A DNA stretch of 64,000 nt from Eucalyptus grandis (taxonomy: Eukaryota; Streptophyta; Magnoliopsida; Myrtales; Myrtaceae). The position numbers and the translations under genes are program-made. Within the stretch, counting starts at the first letter, position 1; every line of letters begins with the position of its first letter. This document shows, one piece after another, positions 23,041 through 35,604 of this stretch. The stretch is from NCBI RefSeq assembly GCF_016545825.1, contig NC_052621.1, positions 12,610,199 to 12,674,198 of the forward strand, read 5' to 3'. A model generated the notes under the pieces. That model did no database searches. It was given only the letters and a program-made list of their open reading frames with translations, and was not told the DNA's origin.

Positions 23041-24056
23041 TAACTCTATTGGAAACCACTTCCTTTTTTGTCACCTAAACTTGGGGATTTTAAATTGATC
23101 ACATTTTCTTGACTTGATGCTATTTTGATCCTTGAAAGGAGGTCTATACAATGTAGACTTGACGATGGATTTGTTGACTTATTAGGTCCATCGGAGACAA
23201 ATGAACCACGAACAGAAATTTTTGCTTGCAAAGTTGAAAAGGTAGAAAATGACACAGATGAAATGGCTCAATCACATGACGTTCTGGCTCAACAGTAAAG
23301 ACTTATAGATAATAATAAGATCAATTAAGGGAGAAGTGGTTTTCTTTATTCGGTTGAAATATTCCTTCACATTTTATTGATCAACAATTTTGACAAAGTT
23401 AATGGACTTCATAACATAAAATATCCTACAAGTGCCGGGGGGTTTAAGCAACCGATTAGATGAGATGACCTATTTTTGATGGGCCTTGACTACCCAATTT
23501 GCCAATCGATTAGTTTAACGTGGATGATGGGCTAGTTGAATAAACAATAGGAGAGGAATGAATAATGAATAATAGAATAGGTAAGTTTTGCTCTAACTTT
23601 TGCTTTGTTTCCTTTTCATTTCCACTGTTTGATATCATTGGGCGAGTTTATTTCCAGCCTTAATATAGCTAAAACCACCTATTTTATTGTGTTGTGACCA
23701 AAATACTCATAAATTCACTCTCTCTCATTTCTCTCACACACTTGGTACTCTTTTCCACTGTCTGTTCTCAAAATCTCTATGACTGTCTTCTTTTCTCTTT
23801 TTTATCTTTTGCTCTACCGTCTGTCAACTTGCATAGCCGAAACAACTTCAGCATTCACATTTTTCTATTGATATAAGAAGGTCATACTGTCATTTAGAAG
23901 AAACTAACTTTTACTCACTTTTTGTCATATATTCCTTTACGATCAAGCAGAGCTTACATCCGATAGATGAACATAGAGATCAAAGACTTTTCTAAAACAT
24001 TGCTATCGGACCTGAATCTCACTTTGAATCGAATGGGATTTGAAAGAACAATATAA
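23041..24056. repeat. Block C, left part (gene lost)
   Basis: Paralogous to the 3' flanks of A1 and A2 (compare 10330-11170 and 18895-19820). It starts downstream of where the CDS should be, so this unit has no A-type gene. It continues after the copia insertion at 36885. Confidence 0.7.
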
Positions 24057-24518
24057 TGTAAGACTAAATCTTAATAAAACCTAACAATCTCGATTTATTA
24101 TTCATGGATAAATTTGTACAAAATTCGGGATCGATTTGTAAAAACGTAAAGATTGACATACCTCCAGCCATTGATGAAAATCTGTAAATGCGGAAAACCC
24201 TAAAACCTTGGACGGATTCACGAAGCATGATCGATCTGCAAATATGGAAACACCCTATCTATATGTCATGTTCTATTAGCCAATACTCTTCAAACATGAT
24301 TGTATGTTTTCTGTATTGATTGGGTTTAGACTTAGATGACCTGACATTTTATTCCATTTATTACATTATTGACGTCTTCTATGAAGATCATTATGGTAAC
24401 ATATTAATGGACAAATATTACGTAATAAATGCAAATAATAAATTGGGCAATATATCGGAATTAATTGAGAAATACAATATTGCGATCACATTTGAAATAA
24501 TAATAAAATATCATAATA
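24057..24518 (-). repeat. 3' LTR of composite copia element
   Basis: Begins TGTAAGACTAAATC on the plus strand and ends ...CATAATA. It is aligned throughout with 36420-36879, with scattered substitutions, so the insertion is not recent. Confidence 0.85.
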
Positions 24519-24535
24519 TTCTCCCACTTGATCCC
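24519..24535 (-). other. Polypurine tract
   Basis: Minus strand reads GGGATCAAGTGGGAGAA, the usual copia second-strand primer, directly adjoining the 3' LTR. Confidence 0.75.
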
Positions 24536-24869
24536 AACATTCCATCAAATGAAATATTAACCCAAATCCACATAAACTTCATGCTGAAATAAAATATATG
24601 AATCACGGCGATGAGTCCCCTTAGAGCGAGTATTATATTCTGTATATTACAATGCATTTCACCAGCCCATATGTGACAAAATAACTTAATGAATAAACCT
24701 TATGTTTACTCTAGGTTAAATGTAATCATTTTTCTCAAAATAACTGAATGTATACAACTGCATTGAGAAAAATATTATAAACGAATAAAAATCTCACAAA
24801 TTCTTCCATATAAAGAAATTTTTTACATAATTGGACCAATGCCCATTTTGAATACATAATTCTTATAAC

Positions 24870-25230
24870 TCATTGGTGGCATGCCTTTAGTTAAAGAATC
24901 AGCTATCATCAGTCAAGTTATTATGTGTTCTATGACCACTTTCTTTTCTTTAACACGTTCTTTGATGGCTAAATATTTGATATCAAACTACAGCTGAATT
25001 ACCTTACTAAAAAAAAAAAAAACCTACAGCTGAATTGTCGCAAAACCTTCTCAATAGCTTAGAAATGAAATCCACACCTCTAAGTCTCAATATGAAACTT
25101 TTCAACCACACACCATGTGAGGTGGCCTCAAAACAAGAAACGAACTCTGCCTCCATAGTGGAAGTGGCAACCAAGGTTTGTTCCTTCGTAATGCCAACTT
25201 GGGGAGGTAAATGTATCTTATTTTTTCCCT
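24870..25230 (-). pseudogene. Copia RNase H remnant
   Basis: The minus strand shows, in order, the diagnostic phrases ATSTMEAEFVS (about 25140-25172), FCDNSA (about 25030), KYLAIKERV (about 24955-24985) and DSLTKGMP (about 24875-24905). These belong to the C-terminal RNase H of copia polyproteins. It is broken by stops and frame changes and is not preceded by reverse transcriptase. Confidence 0.75.
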
Positions 25231-25329
25231 TCTACTTGCATTGCCCTTTATATTTATCATATATTGCGATATGAGTACTTTCTCCTTTCTCCATCAGTAA
25301 CCACTCTTCCTCTTGAATACACATGGTCA

Positions 25330-25975
25330 TGAGTTTATTGATTGACCATTTAGTGTTGTGTGGTGAAAGAGATCTTGAAAGAGGCATACACTTGTGGGAC
25401 AGTGTTCAAGATATAGTACGCAAGAAAGGATTCCGATATCCTAACCTCAAGATTCTTCAGCTAAGTTGCAATATCCCTCATCTTCATGATGTGCTCCCAC
25501 ACACCTCTTACACTAGTAAGCTTCAACGATGAGAATTTCATAATTAGGGTCATGGCATGTGCCTTCTCTAAAGACTCAAATTACACATCAATAGCCTCTA
25601 GTAATTCCTTGGCATTGACTGAACCATGAATACTAGTAGAAAGTTTCGTCTTTATGTACACTACACTGAGGCAATTGGACCGCTTCCATTTTACATAAAG
25701 AGTATACTTAGTTTGAGTGCCATCGTCAAAGGTTTAGGTGGTTCATCTGACCGTAGAGTATAATCAAGATCCATACACCCCAATTGAAGAAGAATAAATT
25801 CCCTCCATTCTTTATAGTTATTTCCATTAAGTTCGAGAACAATTATACCATAACTAATTGTAGGTGGTAGGATTGCATCATAATCAAAGCAAAACTTATG
25901 AATTAATATATTTGAGACAGATAAACTTAAATAATATTTTACCAATGTAGAACTTGTTATAAATATATGAATCAC
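25330..25975 (-). pseudogene. Copia gag remnant
   Basis: Minus strand: LNGNNYKEWREFILLQLGC near 25800-25850 (the retrotransposon gag N-terminus), then SIHGSVNAKELLEAID, AMTLIMKFSSLKLTSVRG and MCIQEEEWLLMEKGES further left. Stop codons and a frame change interrupt it. It sits immediately before the RNase H remnant, so Pro-INT-RT has been deleted. Confidence 0.75.
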
Positions 25976-26880
25976 ATAATATCAAAAACTGTCTGTAGGC
26001 TAAGTTTCTATTTTAAATAGGTTCATAATTATTTCATGATGAAATTATCAAATTATATTCCCTTCTTTAATCCATGTGGGTAAATAAAGAAAAATAAAAT
26101 AATATTTCATCATAATTAATCACATTAACGTATTGAAAATTCCTATGGGATAAAATTGATAATATTAATGTAACTAATCACAATCAATGTCCTTTTGACT
26201 ATATGGGATCAATAGACTCTTAATGTATATAAAGTAATATAATCAAAGATGTTGTGGTTAATCTTCAATTAATTAAATATATATGGATCACTAGACATTT
26301 AAATTTACTTGAAAATATTCAAAAATTGCATGTAAGAGCAAAACCATAAATTTCCACACCCAACTGGGGCAAAATCGGAATTTCATGCTGCCAGGGCAAA
26401 ACTGTAATCTTCTTTTATTTTCGGAGGGGCTAAATCGTAATTTAGGTGGCAAGGGTAGAATTGGAATTTTGCAATATGCAAAGGGACAAAAGCGACAAAC
26501 CATCGCACATGCGCCAATTTGTGACGCTTGGGCTCGTGCAACGTATACGCCGGCTCTATGCGCTCAAGCATGCATTGGGGAGAAAATATTGTGTGGGTTT
26601 TACCCTCCACGTAGGCGGTGGGTAAAACCACTCAGTGATCGACACGTGGCGCCACGTAGGCGAGGGCGTCAGGCGTTCAAAATTCGCGCGGGCCGCGTGT
26701 GGGGCCCACCACTCTAACGCTCCTTGCTCTGCTCTCCTCTGCGACGCCTGAGCCCCCTGTCGAATCATCCTCTCTCTCCTCTCTCTCTCTCCCCCTTCTC
26801 CGTTCCGTTCCGTTGCGGGGGAGAACAAAAGCCACACAGTTGCTTCTCTTCCCCCTCCTCTGCTCTCTCTCTCCATTCTC
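25976..26880. other. Copia leader and left edge of passenger
   Basis: No gene. AT-rich element leader up to about 26340. Then comes a promoter-like stretch with repeated GGGGCAAAA/GGGCTAAATCGTAAT words (26363-26470) and a pyrimidine-rich CTCTCT leader (26765-26880). The passenger probably begins between 26300 and 26400. No inverted repeat marks the junction. Confidence 0.4.
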
Positions 26881-27730
26881 GACTCCAACGCCCCTCAAGC
26901 CGGTTGCCTCCGTCACCCTCGACTCCGACGCCGACAACGCCGCCTCCGCCCTCGACGCCCTCTCGCGACTCCGACGCCCCCAACTCCGACGCTCCTCAAG
27001 GCGGTTGCCTCCGATGCCAACGACGCCGCCTCCGCCCCCGACACCCTCTCGTGACTCCGACGCTCCTCAAGGCGGTTGCCTCCGATGCCAACGACGCCGC
27101 CTCTGCCCCCGACACCCTCTCGCGACTCCGACGCTCCTCAAGGCGGTTGCCTCCGACGCCGCCTTCGCCCCCGACTCCGACGCTCCTCAAGGCGGTTGCC
27201 TCCGACGCCGACGACGCCGCCTCCGCCTCCGCCCCCGACGCCCTCTCGCGACTCCGACGCTCCTCAAGGAGGTTGCCTCCGACGCCTCCGACGCCGCCTC
27301 CGCCTCCGCCCCCGACGCCCTCTCGCGACTCCGACGCCCCCGACTCCGACGCTCCTCAAGGCGGTTGCCTCCGACGCCTCCGCCTCCGCCCCCGACGCCC
27401 TCTCGCGACTCCGACGCTCCTCAAGCCGGTTGCCTCCGACGCCGACGACGCCGCCTCCGCCTCCGCCCCGACGCCCTCTCGCGACTCCGACGCTCCTCAA
27501 GGCGGTTGCCTCCGACGCCGACGACGCCGCCTCCGCCTCTGCCCTCGACGCCCTCTCGCAACTCCGACGCCCCTGACTCCAATGCTCCTTAAGGCGGTTG
27601 CCTTCGACGCCGACACCGACGCCGCCGCCTCTGCCTCGACGCCCTCTCCCGACTCCGTCGCCCCCGACTCCGACGCCGACGCCCACCTCCGCCTCTGCCT
27701 CGGCCGACGCCCTTTCCACCTCCGCTGAAG
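26880..27730 (+). repeat. GC-rich minisatellite, about ten units of 50-90 bp
   Basis: Irregular tandem units centred on GCTCCTCAAGGCGGTTGCC followed by GACGCC/GCCTCC runs and CCCTCTCGCGACTCC. Two plus-strand frames remain open throughout (26699-27592 and 26724-27728) because of low-complexity composition. It lies upstream of the FAR1-related exons and may have been part of that gene's first exon or leader. I see no recognisable domain. Confidence 0.7.
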
Positions 27731-27978
27731 CCTCGAACAATCGTTCGGCTGCGGACTCTGCTAATATCTCATAGCGTCCTCGTCAAGTACCGCAATAGCT
27801 TCTCGGTCTTTGATTATCTCTGCTCGTTGTTATTCGGGCGAATCTGTTCTGGCGACTCGAGCGTGAGCTGATGCGCTTCTTCGACCTTGTGGACTTCTTC
27901 GCAGTGTCATCTGCTACGTTGCTGGGGTTCTGGCTCTACTTTTGCTGCCGATTCTCACCAAGAACACCTACATTCCAA

Positions 27979-29071
27979 GTGAGCCTCGCTTTCGATTCCT
28001 TTCTCTGCTTACTCGCTCGTGACCGACCAGCCTGAAAGTGAATATGCAATTTAGATGAGTGTGAGTTTGCAAGATCAAGGAGTACCCGGAAGCATGTGAA
28101 AAGGAGGGCAAAATTTTTTCCACTAAATAAAGAATTTTCTTTTTCTCAGGTGTTTGTTTCTTTTTCCGAATGTTTGGATTATGTTACTTTGTTTTCTCCA
28201 ATGGCTGATATTTTGTGGGGAAAATCGCACCTAGTCCTTTTATTTTGATGTATCGGAATACGACCGAGCCCTAAATCAAATACTCGACATTCAGAAAGTG
28301 TAAATCAAATCGTAAATCTTCACTAGAAGGTGCATGTACTATGTCGGGAAATTGAATTTGAGTTGCCACAGAGGCTTTTCGAGTGTTGCACTGTGCTTTT
28401 TTCACCGAAAAGATTGAAAGTCCACTTTTGTAAAAAATGTTTAAAATTTGATTATACTAATTGAGAGATTTAAAAATTAATTGCATTTTGTACCTTAAAT
28501 AAAAGGACGAATAAGTGATGGATATACTATTGAGGTAGATGTTAGTATATCAGCAAGCTAAAATGTTGCACTAAACTCTCCCTTGGGATATTAGATTGAT
28601 GTTTTAAGTATGGAGGTTTCTATGCTTTTCTTTTGGTACTTTTATTCTTCAATAATGAGATCATGCAATTTAAGCAAGTCCCCATGCCAGGACTGGACTC
28701 TTATATTTTTTTTAAATAAATATGACGGGGGCCTACTTTCATTTGCATCTGAGTCAGTTTTTTAACATGTAAGCATATTAGTTTGTGTCCTATGAATGTA
28801 CTGAATGGTGCTATCAATTTGCAAGTGGATGACATCGACGCTAATTGACTTCTACATCAACGCTGTTGCTCTTTTGGTTTGTTTTGTATTTTATTAGAAG
28901 GGAACTCTTGAAGATTTATTTCTATTTTGAAGACATCACCTCAATTAATTTGCACGTGTAAAGTTATCGAATGGCTGAATCAGAAGTAATTCTTTACTCA
29001 TACAATGTGAAATATATTTTTTCTTTTGATGTTATTTTTTTATTGATTATTTATTGTTCTTTTCGTTGCAG
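27979..29071 (+). other. Inferred intron upstream of FAR1-related exon
   Basis: A GTGAGC donor after ATTCCAA at 27978 and a TTTCGTTGCAG acceptor ending at 29071 bound 1,093 AT-rich bases without gene signal. The upstream exon (about 27731-27978) is not recognised. Confidence 0.45.
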
Positions 29072-32037
29072 CATGAAACTTCTCATCTTGCACATGTAAT
29101 GCGTGATATGGAAAATGATTTTGAGTTTGCCATCGGGATGGTTTTTTCTAATGAAGTTGAAGCATATCATAAATATGTGGCTTATGTAATTGGAAAAAGG
29201 ATTTGGAGTGAGGAAGGGTCATACGGTTAAAAATAGAAAAGGAGAAATAACCCGACGAACATTTTTGTGCAATTGCGAGGGCTATTCTGTCACCTCATCT
29301 GATCAAGAAAAGAAATTTGAGAGGGCTGAAGTTAGATGTGGGTGTCCTGCTCATATCAAATTTAAGGTTGATAATGGTGTCTATGAGGTTATAGAGTATG
29401 TTTCTGAGCATAATCATGCATTTGTACCGGAAGATCAAAAGCATTTGATTAGATGTGGAAATACTTGCAAAGGTGTTTTAAGTGGCATGATGAAAGCCGG
29501 CATTTGTGGGACTATGGCATATAAGTTCTTAGCAAATGAAGCAGGTGAAAGTAAAAATTTGGATTTCATTCTACGTGATTGTCAAAAAAATTTACAGACA
29601 GAAAGCAATAAGATTATGGAAGGGGGAGATTGTCAATAACTTTTGAATCATTTCCATCGCATGCAAATGCAAAACCTAATGTTTTTCTACGTTGTACAAG
29701 TAGATCAACAAGGTAGATTGACAAATTTATTTTGGAGAGATAGTTTGTTCAAATTCGATTAGGATTGTTTTGGTGATGTGCTAGTGTTTGATTCCACGTA
29801 TCGAACTAATAGATATAGTTTGATTTGTGCACCTTTTGTTGGGGTTAATCACCATTGGAAAAATACTGTGTTTGGTTGTGCATTTTTGTTGGATGAGACG
29901 GCGGAATCATTCATTTGGTTATTTAATGTGTTTTTGGAGTCTATGAGAGATAAGGCTCTTAAAACCATATTCACCGATCAAGATCAAGCCATGGCAAAAG
30001 CCATTAGAGTGGTTTTTCCGAATACACAGCATCGTTTATGCACTTGGCACATCATACAAAATGCCATTAAAAACATTCCATAGTTTTACCATAAGCCGGA
30101 TTTTAGAGATAAGTATTTTTTTAGGCTTATGAATAGATGCAAATCGGAAGACGAATTTGAATCTACTTGGATGGAAATGGAAGAGGAGTGGGACACTCAG
30201 AACAACAATTGGCTTCAGAGATTATACGGCCTTAGACATAAATGGAGTTCAGCTTTTGGGCGTGATATTTTTTCATGTGGTATAAGGTCAAGTCAAAGAA
30301 ATGAGAGCACTAACAATGTCTTCCAGCATATTTCGAAGAAGACGTCATCCCTTATAAAATTTGTCTACTATTATGAAGAGCAACTGAAGCACATGAGAGA
30401 AATTGAAATTCAAGATGATTACAGGTCTCGTGGGAAGCTCAGATTGCAGGTTTCATCTAATGAGCTCCTAGAACATGCTGCTGCAATCTATACCCATACT
30501 ATTTTTCAAAAGTTTTCTGAAGAATTAATGGAATGTCTCTCTGTAGATGTTTCAGGTACTACATTTGATGGATCGGTTTATTCATATACCATAAGGTGTT
30601 GACATGAATACCTTGTCAGATTTAACTTTGTAGAGTTATCAATTTCTTGTGAATGCAAATTATTTGAGTTAAAAGGGTGATTGTGTCGCCATGCATTGTA
30701 CGTGTTGAATCAGAATAAATCGATAGTTAAGAGCATTCCATCTCCCTATATTTTGAAAAGATGGACCAAGGGTGCCAAAGAAGGGATTGTGAATGATGAA
30801 TCTTTGCCACTTGGTCCGTCTACATTTAATCGATTTTGCACATTAATGCAAGAATCTTTTAAGCTGATGAGTTTGGGAGCCAAAGATGTAAACACTATGC
30901 AGATAGTGAGGGAGAATATGCAAATAGCGAATGCTCAAATTTCATCATATAATTCAAGTATGGCCGTGGCTGATGATGCTGGTGATGATGGTGATAATGA
31001 GGCTTCTTTGTGCGATATCTCGATATTAGACCCCCATCGAAGGAAAGGAAAGGGAATCAATTATGGAAGACTAAAAAGTTCAACTGAGAAAAAGAAGAAA
31101 AAATCTATCAAAGGAATGCCCCCAATGCAAATAGACAATCGAGGTAACATATTATTTTGGTTAATATGATAAGTTAAATTTTCTGTTTATGTTGCATGAT
31201 GCTAATTAACATTTTGTTGCTTTCTAATGTAGAGTTGGTTGTTCAAGCAACACGTAGTGAAACTCATTTTCCAAATTATTTGAGTAATCAAAATCAGTTT
31301 CAAAGTATCCTTTATCCCAGCAACATTGGTGGTCCTACCATGAATTTTCATAATCAGGTATGTTGCTCTTAGCTTTCCATTTTTATTTACATTTTACTAA
31401 TTTGGTAAAAAAATTTGTATAGATGAAGCAACCACCATACATCATGCCATCGGGGATTATGAACGGATTTTGCCAATTTCCTAATCAGGTATTGAATAGC
31501 TATGTATAGAGTTTAATTGGTGATCAATCAATTTGTATAATTTTCAAGTTACTATGCCTCTTTATAATGGTAGAAAACACTTTCTCAAAAGTTATAATCA
31601 TTATGATAATTTAATTGCATTATGGTAAAGGGGTCATTTTTTTTAATGTAGATGCAATCATCATATATCATGCCACCAAGCAATTTCAATGGATTTTCTC
31701 CATTCACTACTCAGGTATTTATTATGAATCATTTTATTTGTTAGTATTATTTCAACTTTTTGTTACAATTGTAATATTTACTATTAGTAGCTTATTTTTG
31801 GATAGATGTTGGAGCACAATAATAGATCTCATGGAACAATTCTAAGTCAGGTACAATTTACTTTTTATCGATATGGGATTATTTAAGACATTTATCTAAG
31901 CATATTATTTAGATAAATATTAATATATTTGTCATTTTCTTGTACAGGGGTCATCAAACTCTTTTCAACATCTTGGGATGAATGAATCCGGAGGCCCCTG
32001 TGAAAGCACAGATAATGCACAATCGCAACATAAATAG
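29072..32037 (+). pseudogene. FAR1-related sequence (FRS-type) gene, decayed
   Basis: FRS proteins are MULE-transposase-derived transcription factors of light signalling. The FAR1 DNA-binding domain spans about 29110-29460 (GFGVRKGHTVKNRKGEITRR, CGCPAHIKF, EHNHAF). The transposase core is at 29770-30080 (VFDSTYRTN, FTDQDQAMAKAI, HRLCTWHI). A SWIM zinc-finger remnant is at 30640-30710 (CEC...CRHALYV). Five in-frame stops break it (29637 TAA, 29760 TAG, 30081 TAG, 30600 TGA, 30678 TGA), plus a frameshift near 29190-29200, yet the remaining frame is continuous. Six exons have good GT-AG borders: 29072-31143, 31233-31357, 31423-31488, 31652-31714, 31806-31850 and 31948-32037 (stop TAG). It lies inside a copia element. 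A MULE transposase cannot be excluded, but the introns and C-terminal tail favour a host FRS gene. Confidence 0.85.
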
Positions 32038-33673
32038 CCTAGAGGAACCGTCATATAGTATAGTGCTTGTGCTGTTTACAAGTCTAGCAAAAAGGCAGCT
32101 AATAGGTCTGAGCTGAAACTTCCATTGTGATTTGTTGTTGCAAACACATATTTTAACTTCAACTCTAGTTTAATTGAGTGTATTGTTATGGGTAGAATGT
32201 TAGAAAGATATGCTGATAATTGTTATTAGTCTCTTAGTTTTCTTAAGGTCTGTATATAGTTTAATATGCTGTTATGCCTTGCAGAAAATGGAGATACTTC
32301 CAATCAATGATCTGGATAAAGCATTACACGAATTTGTCAATAAGGATGATAAAACGGCATTTTATCCTTGCGTACAACTAAATCTTGAAGAAACTCGTGT
32401 AAGTATCATACCATGCTTTTGTTGTTGCGTAGGCATCACTCTTAAGCTGTCAGTTCCTCATGCTATAGTGTGAATGTTATGTTTCTGTTATGCTTCTGTG
32501 TTGATACTTTTTTGTTTATGAACATGTGCACAACAAAATTGCTAGGGATTCTGACACCTTGAAATGCGAGGAGGAGAATCTAATTCTTAAAGACGGCAAG
32601 TGTTTGGAGGCAAGAAGTTATCTATTGAGACTTGTTATCCTTATAATGTGGTGAATTTAGTCTCATCCAACCATTTAATGTTTGGAGTTCTTCCAAATTT
32701 TTGGGGGCTTTAGCTCATTTGCTTCAATCTGTAGTCAGGCTTTAACTTTCTGCTATGATTGTGGCTGTTATTAGAGTAAAGCAGGAATTTCTTGTATATC
32801 TTATTGTAAGGTCTTTCCAGCAGTTACAGAAGGGCTTTTCAATGAGAGAAACTAGGAGCTTCGATACAGTCTCTAGCATCTTTATTGAGTCTGCAGTACC
32901 CCCAAAACTTCTTGTTTACATTGGTTTTTAACTTTAAATGATGGGATGCCTTTCTTGCTGCCAGTGGTTTATAAAGCCATGTATATGGAAGATCTATGTC
33001 TTGTGTGCAAATAGTAGATGAATTATACTAGCTCTCAGTGTTCTACTTATTGAATTTGCCGTCCTCTATATCAGTACTTGGGATAATTCTGTCTTTTTTT
33101 TTCCCTGGTACAGAACCTCTGCAACAGGGGCTGCAAAAAATGCTGCCAGAAGTATTCTTGATGATGAGGACGATTTAAAAAATGATGAAACTTGTACATT
33201 GTATGTCCTAGATGCCAAGTGATTTCATATTTTAATGGCATGTCCTTTCCAATCTCTCACTATATGGAGATACATAAATGAATGAAGAACCTGATTCATG
33301 TGACGCTTCTGTAACTACAGTTTTTTTCCATAGATAGATATAAGTACGGCTGAAAATGTTTCACTCATTAAGCTCCATTGTCTCCCTATATGATGCATCT
33401 AAAACTACAGTTGAAATTCTATGTTCGTCTCTTTATCTGAATGGACCTCATTAAGGTGGATAAGATGGAGAGCCTGTTTGCAATGTCAATGCTTTACAGT
33501 TGTAACTGACAGCTCTGTTTTCGGTTCCTAGGTAACGAGAAACTACGGTGCATTGAGAAGATGAGATACTATGGTTCCATGCCTTGTCACCAGTGCCTTT
33601 CGCATGTTGCGTCCATACCATGGCCAGAGGCAGTGCATTTATTAAACTTTTCGTATTTTTGTTCTTGATTGAG
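32038..33673 (+). other. Passenger DNA with possible exons
   Basis: A candidate exon at 32285-32398, bounded by AG and GTAAGT, has the open frame MEILPINDLDKALHEFV...YPCVQLNLEETR. Another may lie at about 33134-33218 (ARSILDDEDDLKND). I do not recognise either. The rest looks intronic or intergenic. Confidence 0.35.
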
Positions 33674-34302
33674 GACCGTGCTCTTGCTACGGTTAAGGGG
33701 ATGCCAAAGTCGCTCCTGTTTTCACGGGATTACAATATTTTAGAACCGTGTACGGGCCACCTGAAGAGAAAATTTATCAAACAGTGCTGGAGAAAGTGTG
33801 GTTGTGGTAAACATTGTGGCAATCGAGTGGTGCAGCGGGGCATAAGTTATAATATGCAGGTAAAGAATTGTTTTCGTGTTATTTTAAAGCTTTTGCCTGT
33901 TGTAGCTCTACTGTCATATTTGGACCTTGTGGTGGTTATCATTCTTAAAAGTGTTCCAGTTACTACTGCAGTGAGTGACTTTGTTTGGGAACCCTTAAGC
34001 TTAAGCCTGTACTCTTTTGTGACTGATTTTGTCCTTTAGGTGTTTATGACGCCTGAAGGAAAAGGGTGGGGTCTGCAAGCACTGGATGAACTGCCTAAAG
34101 GTGCATTTGTATGTCAGTACATAGGTGAAATATTAACCATCAAGGAAATGCATGAGCGAAATTTGAAGAAGGGTGACGCTGCGAAACGTACTTATCAGGT
34201 GCTCCTTGATTCTGATTGGAGCTCCATGTATGTGAAGGATGATGAAGCTCTTTGTTTGGATTCAACGACCTTTGGAAACATTGCTAGGTTTATCAACCAT
34301 AG
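33674..34302 (+). pseudogene. SUVR-type histone-lysine N-methyltransferase fragment
   Basis: Exon 33674-33859 carries the end of the pre-SET region (LEPCTGHLKRKFIKQCW, KCGCGKHCGNRVVQRGI). The intron 33860-34039 (GTAAAG...TTTAG) is removed in phase 0. Exon 34040-34302 carries the first half of the SET domain (MTPEGKGWGLQALDELPKGA, YIGEIL, NIARFINHR). This matches plant SUVR1/2/4 H3K9-type methyltransferases. The second SET half (catalytic Tyr region, post-SET Cys cluster) is absent from the following 1.9 kb, so no active enzyme can be made. The exon ends at a usable donor (GTATTTG). The N-terminal WIYLD region was also not found. Confidence 0.85.
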
Positions 34303-35604
34303 GTATTTGTTTGTTTTGAGAAGTAGCATTCTTATGTTTATTTGGTTTTTGATCTCTTAGATTGTTATTGCATCTGCCTTTAAGATGGAAATTCCTCAAT
34401 ATTGGATGGTTTAATTCGTAAACGTAGCTCCTGGCAGAAAGTTCACTTTTTAAGCATAAGTCCTTTGGTCTAAAGCTTTGAGAATCCAACTTTCAGCTGG
34501 GCATTGCAAGCTTATCTCCTAAAACAGCATAAAAATTCAAGACACCTGGAAAGGATTTCCCCGATTCATTCATCGTAGAACTCATGTATTAAACCTGGTG
34601 AAACTGAGTTATTTGCTTTGTCATGGTACTGCTATTGTTTCCTGAGTGACTGTAGAAAGCAGACCTTGACTCTGCTTGGCTTTTTCTGATTTCTCATGTT
34701 CTCCCCTTCTTCAAGCTTGCGAGAAAAGGCATCAATGCCTACTTAATGGAAGGCTAATTGAACTGAACGATGTCACATAATTCGACCTAATTGGGGAATC
34801 ATATTCCGTGGAGGGCTCTTCCATTTTTTTTTGCTAAGATAGAGGTCTTGATCCTGCTTTCCTTCTGATGGAATTCAACATTGACTCTGGCTAGTGAGTA
34901 TCTGTTATTGGATTCACTTTTCTCTGACCCTACATATTGTGTTTAAGAAAAGACAGAGGATGAATTAATCAAAGTTCATTTAAGGTTGGGGATACTCATA
35001 GTCGTATCACTGTATATTGTAAACTTTCAATCCCTACGGCTACCTTATCACAATGTGTAAAGCATACCAGCATAGTGTAATCGAGGTTCCAGTAATGACA
35101 TTTCTATTGGGTCACTCCATCTACTATCCATAAGAAACGAATAGAAAGCAGACGTGGCATGTAATACAGCATGTGGATGAAGTGCGACATCAATTTCTAC
35201 CATGTGTTGCCTGACATTTCAATCACTTATGTAACAAACACATTTGATGTACTACTATTTGCTGGATTTACAGCACCTTTGGAATATAGGCAAACAATTT
35301 CTTCAAAACGTTTTAGGCAACAGGCTTCACCTTGTTGCTGGTATCTTTTTGGGTATTCGAAGAAAATCCGATTTGTTTTGGTCATACTTCATTCATTAAG
35401 GATGCGGATTTGGTTGTTATTTGTAACTTGTGTTTATATTTGCTAAGAATGACGATGAAATGCACTTCGAATGCATTCTCTGGTAGTCCATCTTATACCT
35501 AGATGGAGTTGTCATGCATCTATACCGAATGGATTCTAGAATGACATTCTCTCTTTGTTATTTTTTGCTTTGATGAATTTCAACGGAGGAACTTGTGATT
35601 TCAG
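34303..35604 (+). other. Passenger DNA, no recognisable exon
   Basis: AT-moderate intron-like sequence. Searched for the missing SET half (NHRC, DYG, post-SET cysteines); none seen. Confidence 0.4.

Noticed and set aside
29072..31143. Autonomous MULE transposase
   Set aside because: The core is MULE-derived, but the domain order, introns and extra C-terminal exons suit a domesticated FRS gene, no MULE terminal repeats flank it, and five stops break it. Not fully excluded.
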